Below are positions 7,150 to 15,313 of a stretch of DNA of 64,000 bases, one piece after another. The notes below the pieces were generated by a model. The model saw nothing but the letters and a program-made list of their open reading frames with translations. It made no database searches and was not told the origin of the DNA. Positions within the stretch are counted from its first letter, which is position 1. Every line of letters starts with the position of its first letter. Origin of the DNA: Kitasatospora purpeofusca. Its GTDB lineage: Bacteria; Actinomycetota; Actinomycetes; Streptomycetales; Streptomycetaceae. The position numbers were made by a program, and so were the translations under genes. Where the stretch lies: NCBI RefSeq assembly GCF_000718025.1, contig NZ_JODS01000005.1, forward strand, positions 62,001-126,000. Reading direction: 5' to 3'.

Positions 7150-8724
7150 TCAGAACCGGAGCGACCAGTTGTTGATGGTGCCGGGGAAGTAGCCGCCGAC
7201 GTCGGTCACCCGCAGCCGCCAGACCCCGGCCGCCGTGTGCGCGGAGGCGTCCACACCGAAGAGGCCGACGAAGTTCGAGTAGGCCTCGCCGATGTCGGTG
7301 TCGTGCAGCAGGAACGCGGCGCCGTCCGGGGCGACCAGTTCCACCTTGAGGTCGCCGCGCCACCAGTAGTCGATGTCCACGGCCACGTCCAGGTCGCGCG
7401 GCGCCCTGCCGCTCACGCCGGTCACGGTGACCGGCGACTCGACCGTGCCCTTCCCGTCGAAGGTCACCGGCGCCGGCTGGGCGAACAGCGGGCCGCGCGG
7501 GCGGTTCGGCACCGTGCCGGTGTACAGCAGCCGGTCCGGGGAGCCCTGGCCGAGCTCGCGCAGCGAGCCGACGGTCGCCGCCGAGATCAGGGCCGCGGAC
7601 ACCTGGGCGGGCGTGGCAGCCGGATGGGACGACAGGTACAGCGCGGCGGCCCCCGCCGCGTGCGGAGCGGCCATCGAGGTGCCCGACATCTCGACCCCGA
7701 AGCCGCCGAGGTCGCTCACGTACCAGGCCGACGTGATGGCCACGCCGGGCGCGTAGAGGTCCACCAGCGGGCCGTAGTTGGAGAAGTACGCCTGGGTGTC
7801 GTCGCGGTCGGTCGCACCGACGGTGATCGCGCTCGGCACCCGGGCCGGGGAGTGCTCGTTCGCGTCGACGCTCTGGTTGCCGGCCGCGACGGTGTAGGTC
7901 AGACCCGTGGCGATCGAGCCCGCCACCGCCGCGTCCATCACCGGGTCCGGGTCGCTGCCGAGGCTCATGTTGACCACCGCCGGGCGGACGGCGTGCCTGG
8001 TCACCCAGTCGATGCCGGCCACCACCTGCTCCGTGGTGCCCTCGCCGTCGTCGTTCAGCACCCGGACCGAGACGATCTTCGCGGCCTTGGCGACACCGAA
8101 CGAACTGCTCGCCACCGTCCCCGCGACATGCGTGCCGTGGCCGTAGCCGTCGTCCGCGACGTCGTCGCCGTCGATCGCGTCGTAGCCGTACGAGGCCCGC
8201 CCCTCGAACTCCTCCGAGGTGATCCGCACCCCGGTGTCGATGATGTACGCCGTCACCCCGGCGCCCGCGGTGTCCGGGTAGGTGTAGCGGTCGTCGTAGG
8301 GGAAGCGCCGCTGGTCGACCCGGTCCAGCCCCCAGGAGCCCGGCGAGGTCTGCACGCCGTCCACCCGCACCCGGCGGTTCTGCGAGACGACCGCCACCGA
8401 CGGGTCGGCGGCCAGCCGGCGCGCCTGCCGGGGCGTCAGCGCGGCCGAGAAACCGGGCAGCGCCGCGTCGAAGCTGCGACGCACCGTGCCGCCGTACGAG
8501 CGGGCCAGCGCCGCCGCCCCGGCCGCGACCGAACTCCGCTGCGCGGTGCCCGGCTTGAGCACCACCAGATAGGTGCCGGGGACGGCCCCGGGCGATCCCT
8601 CCCCCTGCACGATCCCCTCGGGCACCGCCGCCGAGGCGGGGAGCACCCCGCCGGCGCCGATCGACAGCGCGACGGCCGCGCCGAGCACCGCGCAGATCCT
8701 GCGCAGGCGTATTCCTGAAACCAC
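7150..8724 (-). CDS. Secreted subtilisin-like protease with P domain
   Basis: A 524-aa S8 serine protease. Order: signal peptide (GIRLRRICAVLGAAVALSIG, cut near ASAAVP), inhibitor I9 propeptide (TYLVVLKPGT to VVSQNRRVRV), catalytic domain with Asp163 in IIDTGVR, His196 in GHGTHVAG, oxyanion Asn283 in AAGNQS and Ser350 in SGTSMAAPH, then a C-terminal proprotein-convertase P domain (about 410-524, DVAVDIDYWWRGDLKVELVA). The GTG at 8724 is chosen because GGAGGGGG lies seven bases upstream; an ATG at 8793 would put 23 polar residues before the signal. Likely self-activating outside the cell. Confidence 0.9.
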   Translation of the reverse strand: MVSGIRLRRICAVLGAAVALSIGAGGVLPASAAVPEGIVQGEGSPGAVPGTYLVVLKPGTAQRSSVAAGAAALARSYGGTVRRSFDAALPGFSAALTPRQARRLAADPSVAVVSQNRRVRVDGVQTSPGSWGLDRVDQRRFPYDDRYTYPDTAGAGVTAYIIDTGVRITSEEFEGRASYGYDAIDGDDVADDGYGHGTHVAGTVASSSFGVAKAAKIVSVRVLNDDGEGTTEQVVAGIDWVTRHAVRPAVVNMSLGSDPDPVMDAAVAGSIATGLTYTVAAGNQSVDANEHSPARVPSAITVGATDRDDTQAYFSNYGPLVDLYAPGVAITSAWYVSDLGGFGVEMSGTSMAAPHAAGAAALYLSSHPAATPAQVSAALISAATVGSLRELGQGSPDRLLYTGTVPNRPRGPLFAQPAPVTFDGKGTVESPVTVTGVSGRAPRDLDVAVDIDYWWRGDLKVELVAPDGAAFLLHDTDIGEAYSNFVGLFGVDASAHTAAGVWRLRVTDVGGYFPGTINNWSLRF

Positions 8725-8904
8725 CGTCCGACCCCCTCCGGTCCGAGGCCCGGAACCGGCACCTCGCTCCCCCAGATCCTGACGCATCGTCAACTAACCG
8801 GCAACGCCCTGTGGTTGTGCTTCGTCGGCGACCGAACCCGGGAACGGGCGGACCGCGGCCGCACGGTGCTCCGGGACTGACACCGCGGCGGGCGGTGCGC
8901 TATG

Positions 8905-8916
8905 TTCCGTACGGAA
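8905..8916. promoter_or_regulatory. Palindrome upstream of Crp/Fnr gene
   Basis: The perfect 12-bp palindrome TTCCGTACGGAA lies 45 bases before the Crp/Fnr start, in the 237-base space shared with the divergent protease gene. It could be an operator, for example for autoregulation. It does not match the classical Crp site. Confidence 0.35.
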
Positions 8917-8961
8917 TCGCCCCGGTCGGGGCGGGTTGCCGACCGGGTGGGGGCAGGCAGC

Positions 8962-9726
8962 ATGGACGACTCACGCGACCGGACCGGGGCGGCGACAGGA
9001 CGGGCAAGACCCGGCACCGCCACGGTCGTTCCCTTCGAGCGCGGCCCCTTCGCCGGGCTCGGCGCCGACGACCTGCGGACCCTGCACGGCCTGGGCACCA
9101 GGCGGGTCTACGCGCACAACGAGGCGCTGATGATCGAGGGCGAGCCCGGCGACCGGGTCGTCGTCCTGCTGACCGGCTGGGTCAAGGTGGTGGCCGCCAC
9201 CGAGGACGGCGGCGAGGCCCTGCTCGCCGTCCGCCAGCCCGGCGAACTCGTCGGCGAACTGGCCGTCCTGGACGGCGAACCGCGTTCCGCCAGCGTCCTC
9301 GCCGTGCGCACCAGCACCACCAGGGAGATCGGCGCCGCCGCCTTCCTGGACTACCTCGCCGACCGGCCCGCCGCCGCGCTCGCGCTCCAGCGCTCCGTCA
9401 CCCGCAAACTCCGCCTGGCCACCCGCTACCGGATCGACGTCGGCCACGGCACCGGCCTGGCCCGGCTCGCCCGCACCCTGCTCATCCTGCTCGACTCCTG
9501 CGGCGTGCCCACCGAGCAGGGCCTGCGGATCGACATCCCGCTCAGCCACGCCGACCTGGCGGCGCTCGCCCGGCTCTCCGCCGCCAGCGTCGAACGCTCC
9601 CTGCGCACCCTCCGCGACCAGGGCGCCGTCCGCACCGGCTACCGCGGGCTGGTCGTCCGCGACCGCACCCCGCTCGCTGCGGCGGCCGGACTCGCCCTCC
9701 CCACCGACCGGGGCGGCCGGTCATGA
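8962..9726 (+). CDS. Crp/Fnr-family transcriptional regulator
   Basis: A 254-aa regulator. Residues about 25-140 form a cyclic-nucleotide-binding beta-barrel (LIEGEPGDRVVVLLTGWVKV, then GEALLAVRQPGELVGELAVL, matching the phosphate-binding cassette region), followed by the dimer helix and a C-terminal winged helix-turn-helix at about 180-235 (IPLSHADLAALARLSAASVERSL). The barrel has RSASVLAV where Crp has R-S-A in its cAMP-binding loop, so a nucleotide ligand is plausible. ATG 8962 is chosen over 8902. Its stop overlaps the next start by ATGA, so both are translationally coupled. Confidence 0.9.
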   Translation: MDDSRDRTGAATGRARPGTATVVPFERGPFAGLGADDLRTLHGLGTRRVYAHNEALMIEGEPGDRVVVLLTGWVKVVAATEDGGEALLAVRQPGELVGELAVLDGEPRSASVLAVRTSTTREIGAAAFLDYLADRPAAALALQRSVTRKLRLATRYRIDVGHGTGLARLARTLLILLDSCGVPTEQGLRIDIPLSHADLAALARLSAASVERSLRTLRDQGAVRTGYRGLVVRDRTPLAAAAGLALPTDRGGRS

Positions 9727-10844
9727 GCGGCGCCCTCGCGCCCAGGGTGCGCCGGGTCGTCCTGGTGGTCGACATCGAGGCGTACAGCGGGCGGCCGTAC
9801 TGGGTGCAGCAGGCCGTCCAGGAGCGGCTGGACCGCGCCCTGGACCACGCCTGCGGGCGGGCCGGCGTCGACCGGGGGCGCTGCGAGGCCCAGGACCGGG
9901 GCGACGGGCAGCTGCTCCTGCTGCCGCCCGACGTCGACGAGGCCAAGGCGCTGCCCGGGCTCGTCCTCGGCCTGCGCGACGCCCTGCACACCCTCAACCG
10001 GGCTCCCGGGACGGCGGGGCGGCTCCGGATCCGGGCGGCCCTCGCCCAGGGCGGGGTGCAGCGGGCCGCCCTCGGGTACGTGGCCCGCGCGGTGGAGACC
10101 GCCTGCCGGCTGCTCGACTGCGAGCACGCCCGGTCGGCGCTCAAGGACACCCCGGACACCGATCTGGCGCTGGTGGTCGCCGACGACCTGTTCGCGGACG
10201 CCTTCGCGGCGGGCGCCGGCGGCCTCCCGGTGGACGCGTTCACCAGCATCACGGTGGCCGTCCCGGCCAAGCGCTTCAAGACGAAGGCCTGGCTCGGCAC
10301 ACCCCGGGACGGCGCGCTGGTGGTACTCGCCCCGCCGGCCGCGCCCGGCACCCCGCGCCGGGAGCGGCGCTCGGCGCTGCTGCGCGGCCTGGGGGACGCC
10401 GCCGTCGGGATCGCCCTCGGCGCGACCCCGCCGACCCACCACCACGACGACCCGCCGCCGCACCACGACGGGGACCCGGCCGACGGGCACCACGAGCAGC
10501 AGGACCACGGGCAGCACGGCCACGACGGGACCCACGGGCACGGCGGGGACCACGACGGCTACGGGGACGAGCACCACGGGCAGCACGGTGGAGACGGCTC
10601 CCCCCACCACGACGCGGCCCCGCACCACGAGGACAGCTGGCACCACGACGGCTGGGGCACCGACGCCTGGTCGACCGACCCGCACCACCACGACCCCCAC
10701 CACGAGGACACCGGCACCCCGTACGGCGAGGACCACGGCGGCCACGACGGGCACCACGGCGACCACCACGACCCCTTAGCCTCCCCGGACCACCCCGACC
10801 ACGACCCCGGCACCGGCCACTGGTGGCACGGCCCGCACCACTGA
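9723..10844 (+). CDS. Nucleotidyl cyclase-like protein with His/Asp-rich tail
   Basis: A 373-aa protein coupled to the Crp/Fnr regulator. Residues 1-200 resemble a class III cyclase fold: VVLVVDIEAYSG at the first strand (metal Asp), CEAQDRGDGQLLLLPP at the GDG hairpin (second Asp) and GYVARAVETACRLLDC where cyclases carry the NxAARL helix. The base-selecting Lys and the usual Asn are not evident, so activity is open. After residue 235 the protein becomes about 135 residues dominated by His, Asp and Gly (HHH, DHHG, HDGHHGDHHD), a likely metal-binding or phase-separating tail. Cyclase-like fold moderate, function unknown. Confidence 0.72.
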   Translation: MSGALAPRVRRVVLVVDIEAYSGRPYWVQQAVQERLDRALDHACGRAGVDRGRCEAQDRGDGQLLLLPPDVDEAKALPGLVLGLRDALHTLNRAPGTAGRLRIRAALAQGGVQRAALGYVARAVETACRLLDCEHARSALKDTPDTDLALVVADDLFADAFAAGAGGLPVDAFTSITVAVPAKRFKTKAWLGTPRDGALVVLAPPAAPGTPRRERRSALLRGLGDAAVGIALGATPPTHHHDDPPPHHDGDPADGHHEQQDHGQHGHDGTHGHGGDHDGYGDEHHGQHGGDGSPHHDAAPHHEDSWHHDGWGTDAWSTDPHHHDPHHEDTGTPYGEDHGGHDGHHGDHHDPLASPDHPDHDPGTGHWWHGPHH

Positions 10845-11053
10845 CGCCGGTCGGGGCGGGGCGGCAATGCCTCGAAGATCACCCTATCGAGTGAAGATCG
10901 AGATTCGACCCCGCAGATCTGACCGATCGTCACCGAGGATGCATGCGGCACCGGTCGTTCGGCATCGACCATGCCCTCCACCCGCGCCTCCCTCCACCCG
11001 GGGCGCCCGGCGGTGGACGTACGCATCGTGGTTGCAACCGAGGGGAATCCGTC

Positions 11054-12604
11054 GTGAGTGAGCTGGTCAACGCCTCCGATCCGGGCATCGACGTCAATGG
11101 CGCGGTATGGGGCAAGGGAGCGGCCGAGAAGACCTACGAGGTGAACGGCTTCGACCCGGCGACGGAGGACGTCAAGCTGTCCTACACCCCGCGCCGGTCG
11201 GCGAAGACGGTCTTCAACACCTACCAGGGCGGCAACGGCCTGACCCTGTCCGGGGCCGTGGCGTCGTACACCGCCTACGACGACCGCTACGGCCAGTTCG
11301 CCGGCGACGTCAACCTCGACTACCGCCAGGGCGGGCCGGGCGCGGACATTGCCCGCATCCCCGCCGACGCCTTCGACGAGATCGTCATCGGCGGCGTCGG
11401 CATCATCGGCGACCAGGGCGAGAAGAAGGACGTCATCGAGCGCGCCGCCCTCGACTTCAAGATCGCCTCCAGCCGGTCCGACCTGCCCGACCGGCGCGGC
11501 CGGGCCACGTTCACCGACGGCTGGAACGACGTTCTCGCGCACATCGGCTTCGGCTTCGACGGCTGGTTCAGCGACGACAGCGCCGGCAACTTCACCCAGG
11601 ACAAGGCCCGCGGCGTGCTCGGCGCCGTCGCCGCCCTGAAGAAGAAGAACCCGAAGCTGAAGGTCGGCCTGGACGTCGGCGGCTGGGAGATGAGCGAAGC
11701 GTTCCACCGCATCGCCAAGGAAGCCAAGTCCCGGGAGGCCCTCGCCGACTCCCTCGCCCGAATCTTCCAGGCCTTCCCCATGTTCACCGCCGTCCACCTC
11801 GACTGGCAGTTCCCCGGCGTACCCGGCGCACCCGAGAACGCCTACGGCCCCGAGGACCCCGAGAACTTCGCCCAGCTCATCCGCGCGGTCAGGCAGAAGC
11901 TCCCGAACGCCACCATCGCCATCAGCGCCCCCGCCGTCGTCGACCGGATCAGGGACATGAACGTCCCGCTGCTCGTCGCCGCCGGCGCGCAGCGCGTCAA
12001 CCTCCTCGCCTTCGACCACTTCGGCTCCCCGTGGGCCGAAGGCCTCGCACACCACGCTCCGCTGCGCCACGACCCCCACGCCGACGAGCCGCAGAGCGTG
12101 GACGCCGCGGTGACGTACCTGGTCGAGGAGCTGAACGTCGCCCCGGGTGTCATCCACCTGGCCTACGCCACCCACACCCGCAACGCCCAGCGGGCGCAGG
12201 TCCGGGGGATCTCGCCGCTGAGCGGCTCGTACGAGGCTTACCCCGACCGGACCACGGTCGGCTCGTTCGAGTCGGGCAAGAGCGAGCAGGCGGACATCCT
12301 GCGCAACTACCTCGATCTGGAGAACGGCACGGGTCGCAACGGCTTCAGCCTGTACACCGACACCCGCGCCGACGCCGACTTCCTCCACAACCCGGAGAGC
12401 GGCGTCTTCATCTCCCTGGACACCCCGCGCACGGTGAAGGCCAAGGCCGAGTACGCCCGCGCCAAGAAGCTCGGTGGCCTGTACGCCTACCGGGCCGACG
12501 GCGACACCGGCCTGCTCGCCAACGCCGCCCGCGAAGGGCTCGGCCACACGGTGACCACCACGGTCGTCGACATGAAGCCCCTCTACGTCACCGGTACGAG
12601 CTGA
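11054..12604 (+). CDS. GH18-fold protein lacking the catalytic glutamate
   Basis: A 516-aa cytosolic-looking protein whose barrel resembles glycoside hydrolase family 18 (chitinase) enzymes: IVIGGVGI, KLKVGLDVGGWEMSEAFH, ATIAISAPAV, VNLLAFDHFG. The active-site motif DGxDxDWE is at residues 245-252 but reads TAVHLDWQ, so the proton donor Glu is Gln and two of three Asp are lost. It should not hydrolyse chitin by the normal route and may be a sugar-binding protein. No signal peptide: the GTG at 11054 has GAGGGGAA upstream and opens with SELVNASDPGIDVNG. Residues 1-90 may be a separate beta domain. Confidence 0.75.
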   Translation: MSELVNASDPGIDVNGAVWGKGAAEKTYEVNGFDPATEDVKLSYTPRRSAKTVFNTYQGGNGLTLSGAVASYTAYDDRYGQFAGDVNLDYRQGGPGADIARIPADAFDEIVIGGVGIIGDQGEKKDVIERAALDFKIASSRSDLPDRRGRATFTDGWNDVLAHIGFGFDGWFSDDSAGNFTQDKARGVLGAVAALKKKNPKLKVGLDVGGWEMSEAFHRIAKEAKSREALADSLARIFQAFPMFTAVHLDWQFPGVPGAPENAYGPEDPENFAQLIRAVRQKLPNATIAISAPAVVDRIRDMNVPLLVAAGAQRVNLLAFDHFGSPWAEGLAHHAPLRHDPHADEPQSVDAAVTYLVEELNVAPGVIHLAYATHTRNAQRAQVRGISPLSGSYEAYPDRTTVGSFESGKSEQADILRNYLDLENGTGRNGFSLYTDTRADADFLHNPESGVFISLDTPRTVKAKAEYARAKKLGGLYAYRADGDTGLLANAAREGLGHTVTTTVVDMKPLYVTGTS

Positions 12605-12647
12605 CCCGCGCACCGCTGCCCAGGAGCGGGTGCTGCGCGCTGTACGA

Positions 12648-12676
12648 GGGCCCGGCCGCGACCAGCGGCCGGGCCC
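12648..12676. terminator. Bidirectional terminator
   Basis: Perfect 12-bp arms GGGCCCGGCCGC and GCGGCCGGGCCC with a five-base loop lie between the GH18-like gene and the end of the GTPase operon, which converge here. Confidence 0.75.
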
Positions 12677-12712
12677 GCCGCACGCTCGGCAGCCTCGGCA
12701 TCGGGCCCCGGC

Positions 12713-12883
12713 TCACCAGCCGTCCTCCGCCGACCGGTCGGGCTGCGGGGCCGGGTCGGGCTCGTGGCCGTTGTCGCCGTGGTAGTAGTCGGACGGGGAC
12801 TCGTAGGCGGTGTGGTCGGCGGCCTCGACGACGTCCTCGGGGTGGAGGCGGCCGTCGTCCCAGGTCCGGTCGGGGTCGGTCAT
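12713..12883 (-). CDS. 56-aa acidic protein ending the GTPase operon
   Basis: A short, very acidic, probably disordered protein (MTDPDRTWDDGRLHPEDVVE, ending RSAEDGW). Its ATG at 12883 overlaps the stop of the preceding GTPase gene as ATGA, and GGAGGG stands before it, so it is translated with the operon. Composition differs from random shadow frames: rich in Asp, Glu and Tyr with no Arg runs. No known domain; it may be a small regulatory partner of the GTPases. Confidence 0.62.
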   Translation of the reverse strand: MTDPDRTWDDGRLHPEDVVEAADHTAYESPSDYYHGDNGHEPDPAPQPDRSAEDGW

Positions 12884-14367
12884 GGGGTTCCCTCCGGTGG
12901 GGTGGCGAAGTAGATGGCCTCGCACAGTTCTCGGGCGATCCGCGCGTACCGGCCGACGTCGCGCAGCGGGCCGTCCTCCAGGCGGCGCCAGTCGCGGGCG
13001 GCGTGCGCGGCCGCCCGGCGCAGGGCGGCGGGGGTGGTGTCCTCGGGCAGGCGGAGCCGGGCGGCCGGGGTGCGGCCGGTGGCGAGGGCGAGCAGAGACT
13101 CGACTGCGTCCTGGTCGAGTTCGATCCGCCGGGCGGCCACGGCGGCCAGGGCGCGGGCGAGTTCGTGGCGGCGCAGCTCAGGGTGCCGGCGCAGCTCGCC
13201 GATCCGGGCGCGGGCCTGCCGGAGCAGGTCGGCGGGGAGGTCCTCGCCGGTGGCCAGGGCCGCCTCGACGGCGCCGAGGGCGGCGGCCGAGCGCAGCACG
13301 TCGGCGGTGTCGACGAACCGGCGGGTCAACTGCTCGACCACGGCGGCGATGCCGGAGGCCGCGCGGAACTCCGCCAGCAGCGCGGCCGCGCCGATCGGCC
13401 GCCCCTCGGCCCGGTACCGGCGGGCGGCCGCGAGCGCGGTGTCGATGCCGTAGACGCCCAACAGGCCGAACAGCCGCCCGCGTTCGGTGCGGGTGAGCGG
13501 CCCGGTGTCCCAGTCGAGGAAGCGCCGGCCGGAGTAGAGGGCGCGGCGCAGCTCCCCGGCGGGCGCGTCGGCGAGCCGGCGGACGAGGGCGGCGTCCGGT
13601 TCGGTGAAGTCGTCCCCGAGGGCGGTCTGGGCGAGCAGTCCGACCACCGGGAGGACTTCGTCGACGAGGCCGGCCAGCCGTTCGGCGTTGGTGGCGGCGA
13701 CCTGGCGGGCGCGCGGCCAGGGGTCGCCGTGGCCCTCGCCGAGCAGGTCGATCCGGCTGAGCACGCCGACGGCGTTGAGCGCGGTCATCCGGCCGTCGGC
13801 CTGGGCGCGCAGGGCGCCGAGGGCCTCGGCGTCGCCGGCGCCGGGGTGCGGCATGACGTAGATCATCGCGTCCGCGCGGGCGAGGGCGTCCAGCGCGGGC
13901 GCGTCGAGGCCGCTGAGCGAGTCCAGGCCGGGGGTGTCGACGAGTTCGCAGTCGCCGACGGGACGCAGTCCGGCGGCCTCGACCACGACCTCGGCGATCT
14001 GCTCGGCGGGCAGGCCGAGGTCGCGGGGGTCGCGCGGCAGGCCGCCGGGCCGCCAGTGCGCGGTTCCGTCCCGGTGGCGGACCTGGATCCGGTTGAGCGG
14101 TCCGGGCCGGAACCAGGCCACCACGGTGGTGCACTCGGTGGCGGCGGAGGCGGCGAGCCGGCGGCCCAGCAGGGCGTTCACCAGGGTGGACTTGCCCGCG
14201 TTCATCCGGCCGCCGACCGCGATCCGCAGGGTGCGGCCGGCCAGCCGCTCGCGGGCCGCCCGCACCGCCGCGGCGGGCGGCCCCGGGGGCAGCAGGCCCT
14301 CGAGTTCGGCGGTGAACCCGGCCACCAGTGGCGCGAGTTCACCGCCGCGCGGCGGGGCGGCCGTCAC
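12880..14367 (-). CDS. Dynamin-superfamily-like GTPase (operon GTPase 1)
   Basis: A 495-aa P-loop GTPase. Walker A is GGRMNAGKST (residues 52-61), switch-I Thr within ECTT (78-81), G3 is DTPG (144-147) and the base-specificity motif is SRID (204-207), a variant of TKxD. The N-terminal 45 residues are helical, as in dynamin/YfjP-like GTPases, and the C-terminal 230 residues are mostly alpha-helical with many Ala, Arg and Glu, suggesting a stalk or bundle; no membrane helix is visible. The GTG start overlaps the stop of GTPase 2 as GTGA. Role in the cell unknown; part of the multi-GTPase operon. Confidence 0.85.
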   Translation of the reverse strand: MTAAPPRGGELAPLVAGFTAELEGLLPPGPPAAAVRAARERLAGRTLRIAVGGRMNAGKSTLVNALLGRRLAASAATECTTVVAWFRPGPLNRIQVRHRDGTAHWRPGGLPRDPRDLGLPAEQIAEVVVEAAGLRPVGDCELVDTPGLDSLSGLDAPALDALARADAMIYVMPHPGAGDAEALGALRAQADGRMTALNAVGVLSRIDLLGEGHGDPWPRARQVAATNAERLAGLVDEVLPVVGLLAQTALGDDFTEPDAALVRRLADAPAGELRRALYSGRRFLDWDTGPLTRTERGRLFGLLGVYGIDTALAAARRYRAEGRPIGAAALLAEFRAASGIAAVVEQLTRRFVDTADVLRSAAALGAVEAALATGEDLPADLLRQARARIGELRRHPELRRHELARALAAVAARRIELDQDAVESLLALATGRTPAARLRLPEDTTPAALRRAAAHAARDWRRLEDGPLRDVGRYARIARELCEAIYFATPPEGTP

Positions 14368-15308
14368 CGGGCGGCCGACGGGACGGGTGCGGCCGCCGGG
14401 GGTACGGTGCCGCGCTGCTCCGCGTTCAGCAGGCGGGCCAGCCGCCGCGACGGGCGGTCGAGCAGGGCCAGCTCCGCCTTCTCCTCCCGGCCCACCTCCT
14501 CCCAGTACTTGAGCCGCTTGGCCGCGCTGTCCACCCCTTTGAACCAGGAGACCATGCTGTCGATCCCGTTGGCCTGCTTGCGCAGGTCCTTGATCAGCTC
14601 CCTGGTCGAACCGAGGCTCCGGGCGACCTCGTCCGCCCGGTGGGTGAGCAGGACGGACAGGCACCACAGGACGGGCACGGCGACCCCGCGCGTCGATGTG
14701 CCGCAGGAGACCGCGACCGCCGTCCCGCGCACCCGGCCGCCGCTGACGAGCAGTTCCTCCAAGGGGGCCGCCGCGGCCCGGGCCCGGGCCCAGTCGGCGG
14801 GGTCGGTGACCAGGTCGGCCTTGGTGTAGACGAGCACGACGGGGAGCGGCGTCGGCTGCTCGTCGACGGCGCGGTGCAGCAGCACCACGGTGCGGCGCAC
14901 CTCGTCCTGGGACTCGGGGTCGGTGGCGAGGCGCTGGGTGTCGGCGAAGACCACCACCGCGTCCGCGTGGGTGAGCCGCTCCAGGAGTTGCGCGGTCTCG
15001 GGGTCGTCGGCGGCCGAACCGGTGAGTGCCCCGCCCCGGTAGTCCGTCCACTCGAAGCCGAGGACCTCGCGGCGGCCGAAGGTCAGGCCGGCCGTCAGCT
15101 CGGTCCGGCGGGAGGACGGCGGCGGATAGATTCCGCGTCCCAGCAGTTTGCCGGTGGCGGTGAGGTGTTGGGCGAGGGCGGTGTCGGCGGTGGTCAGCCG
15201 GAAGCCCTTGCGGCCGGCCGCGAGGCGGGTGTACATCGCGGCGAGGCAGCTGCTCTTGCCCGCGCTGCTGTGGCCGAGGGCGACCAGCCGCAGTTGGGAG
15301 AGGTCCAT
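14364..15308 (-). CDS. Small GTPase of double-GTPase type (operon GTPase 2)
   Basis: A 314-aa GTPase beginning directly with a Ras-like G domain: Walker A GHSSAGKSS (12-20), G3 DYRG (89-92) within FEWTDYRGGALT, and G4 TKAD (162-165). It is a clear paralogue of operon GTPase 5, sharing WTD.RGGALT and the helix after it. Residues 220-314 form helices with a basic end, possibly for docking to a partner. The DxRG form of G3 and the pairing with other GTPases fit the predicted double-GTPase (DO-GTPase) conflict families. It starts five bases after the dynamin-like gene. Confidence 0.86.
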   Translation of the reverse strand: MDLSQLRLVALGHSSAGKSSCLAAMYTRLAAGRKGFRLTTADTALAQHLTATGKLLGRGIYPPPSSRRTELTAGLTFGRREVLGFEWTDYRGGALTGSAADDPETAQLLERLTHADAVVVFADTQRLATDPESQDEVRRTVVLLHRAVDEQPTPLPVVLVYTKADLVTDPADWARARAAAAPLEELLVSGGRVRGTAVAVSCGTSTRGVAVPVLWCLSVLLTHRADEVARSLGSTRELIKDLRKQANGIDSMVSWFKGVDSAAKRLKYWEEVGREEKAELALLDRPSRRLARLLNAEQRGTVPPAAAPVPSAAR

Positions 15309-15313
15309 TGCGG

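Noticed and set aside
10430..10770. Short CAC/GAC-rich repeats resembling a repeat array
   Set aside because: They encode the His/Asp tail of the cyclase-like protein; spacing is irregular and there are no spacers as in CRISPR.
11107..14829. A 1240-aa plus-strand open frame
   Set aside because: It lies over the GH18-like gene in the wrong frame and antisense to two GTPases; the product is low-complexity Arg/Gly-rich.
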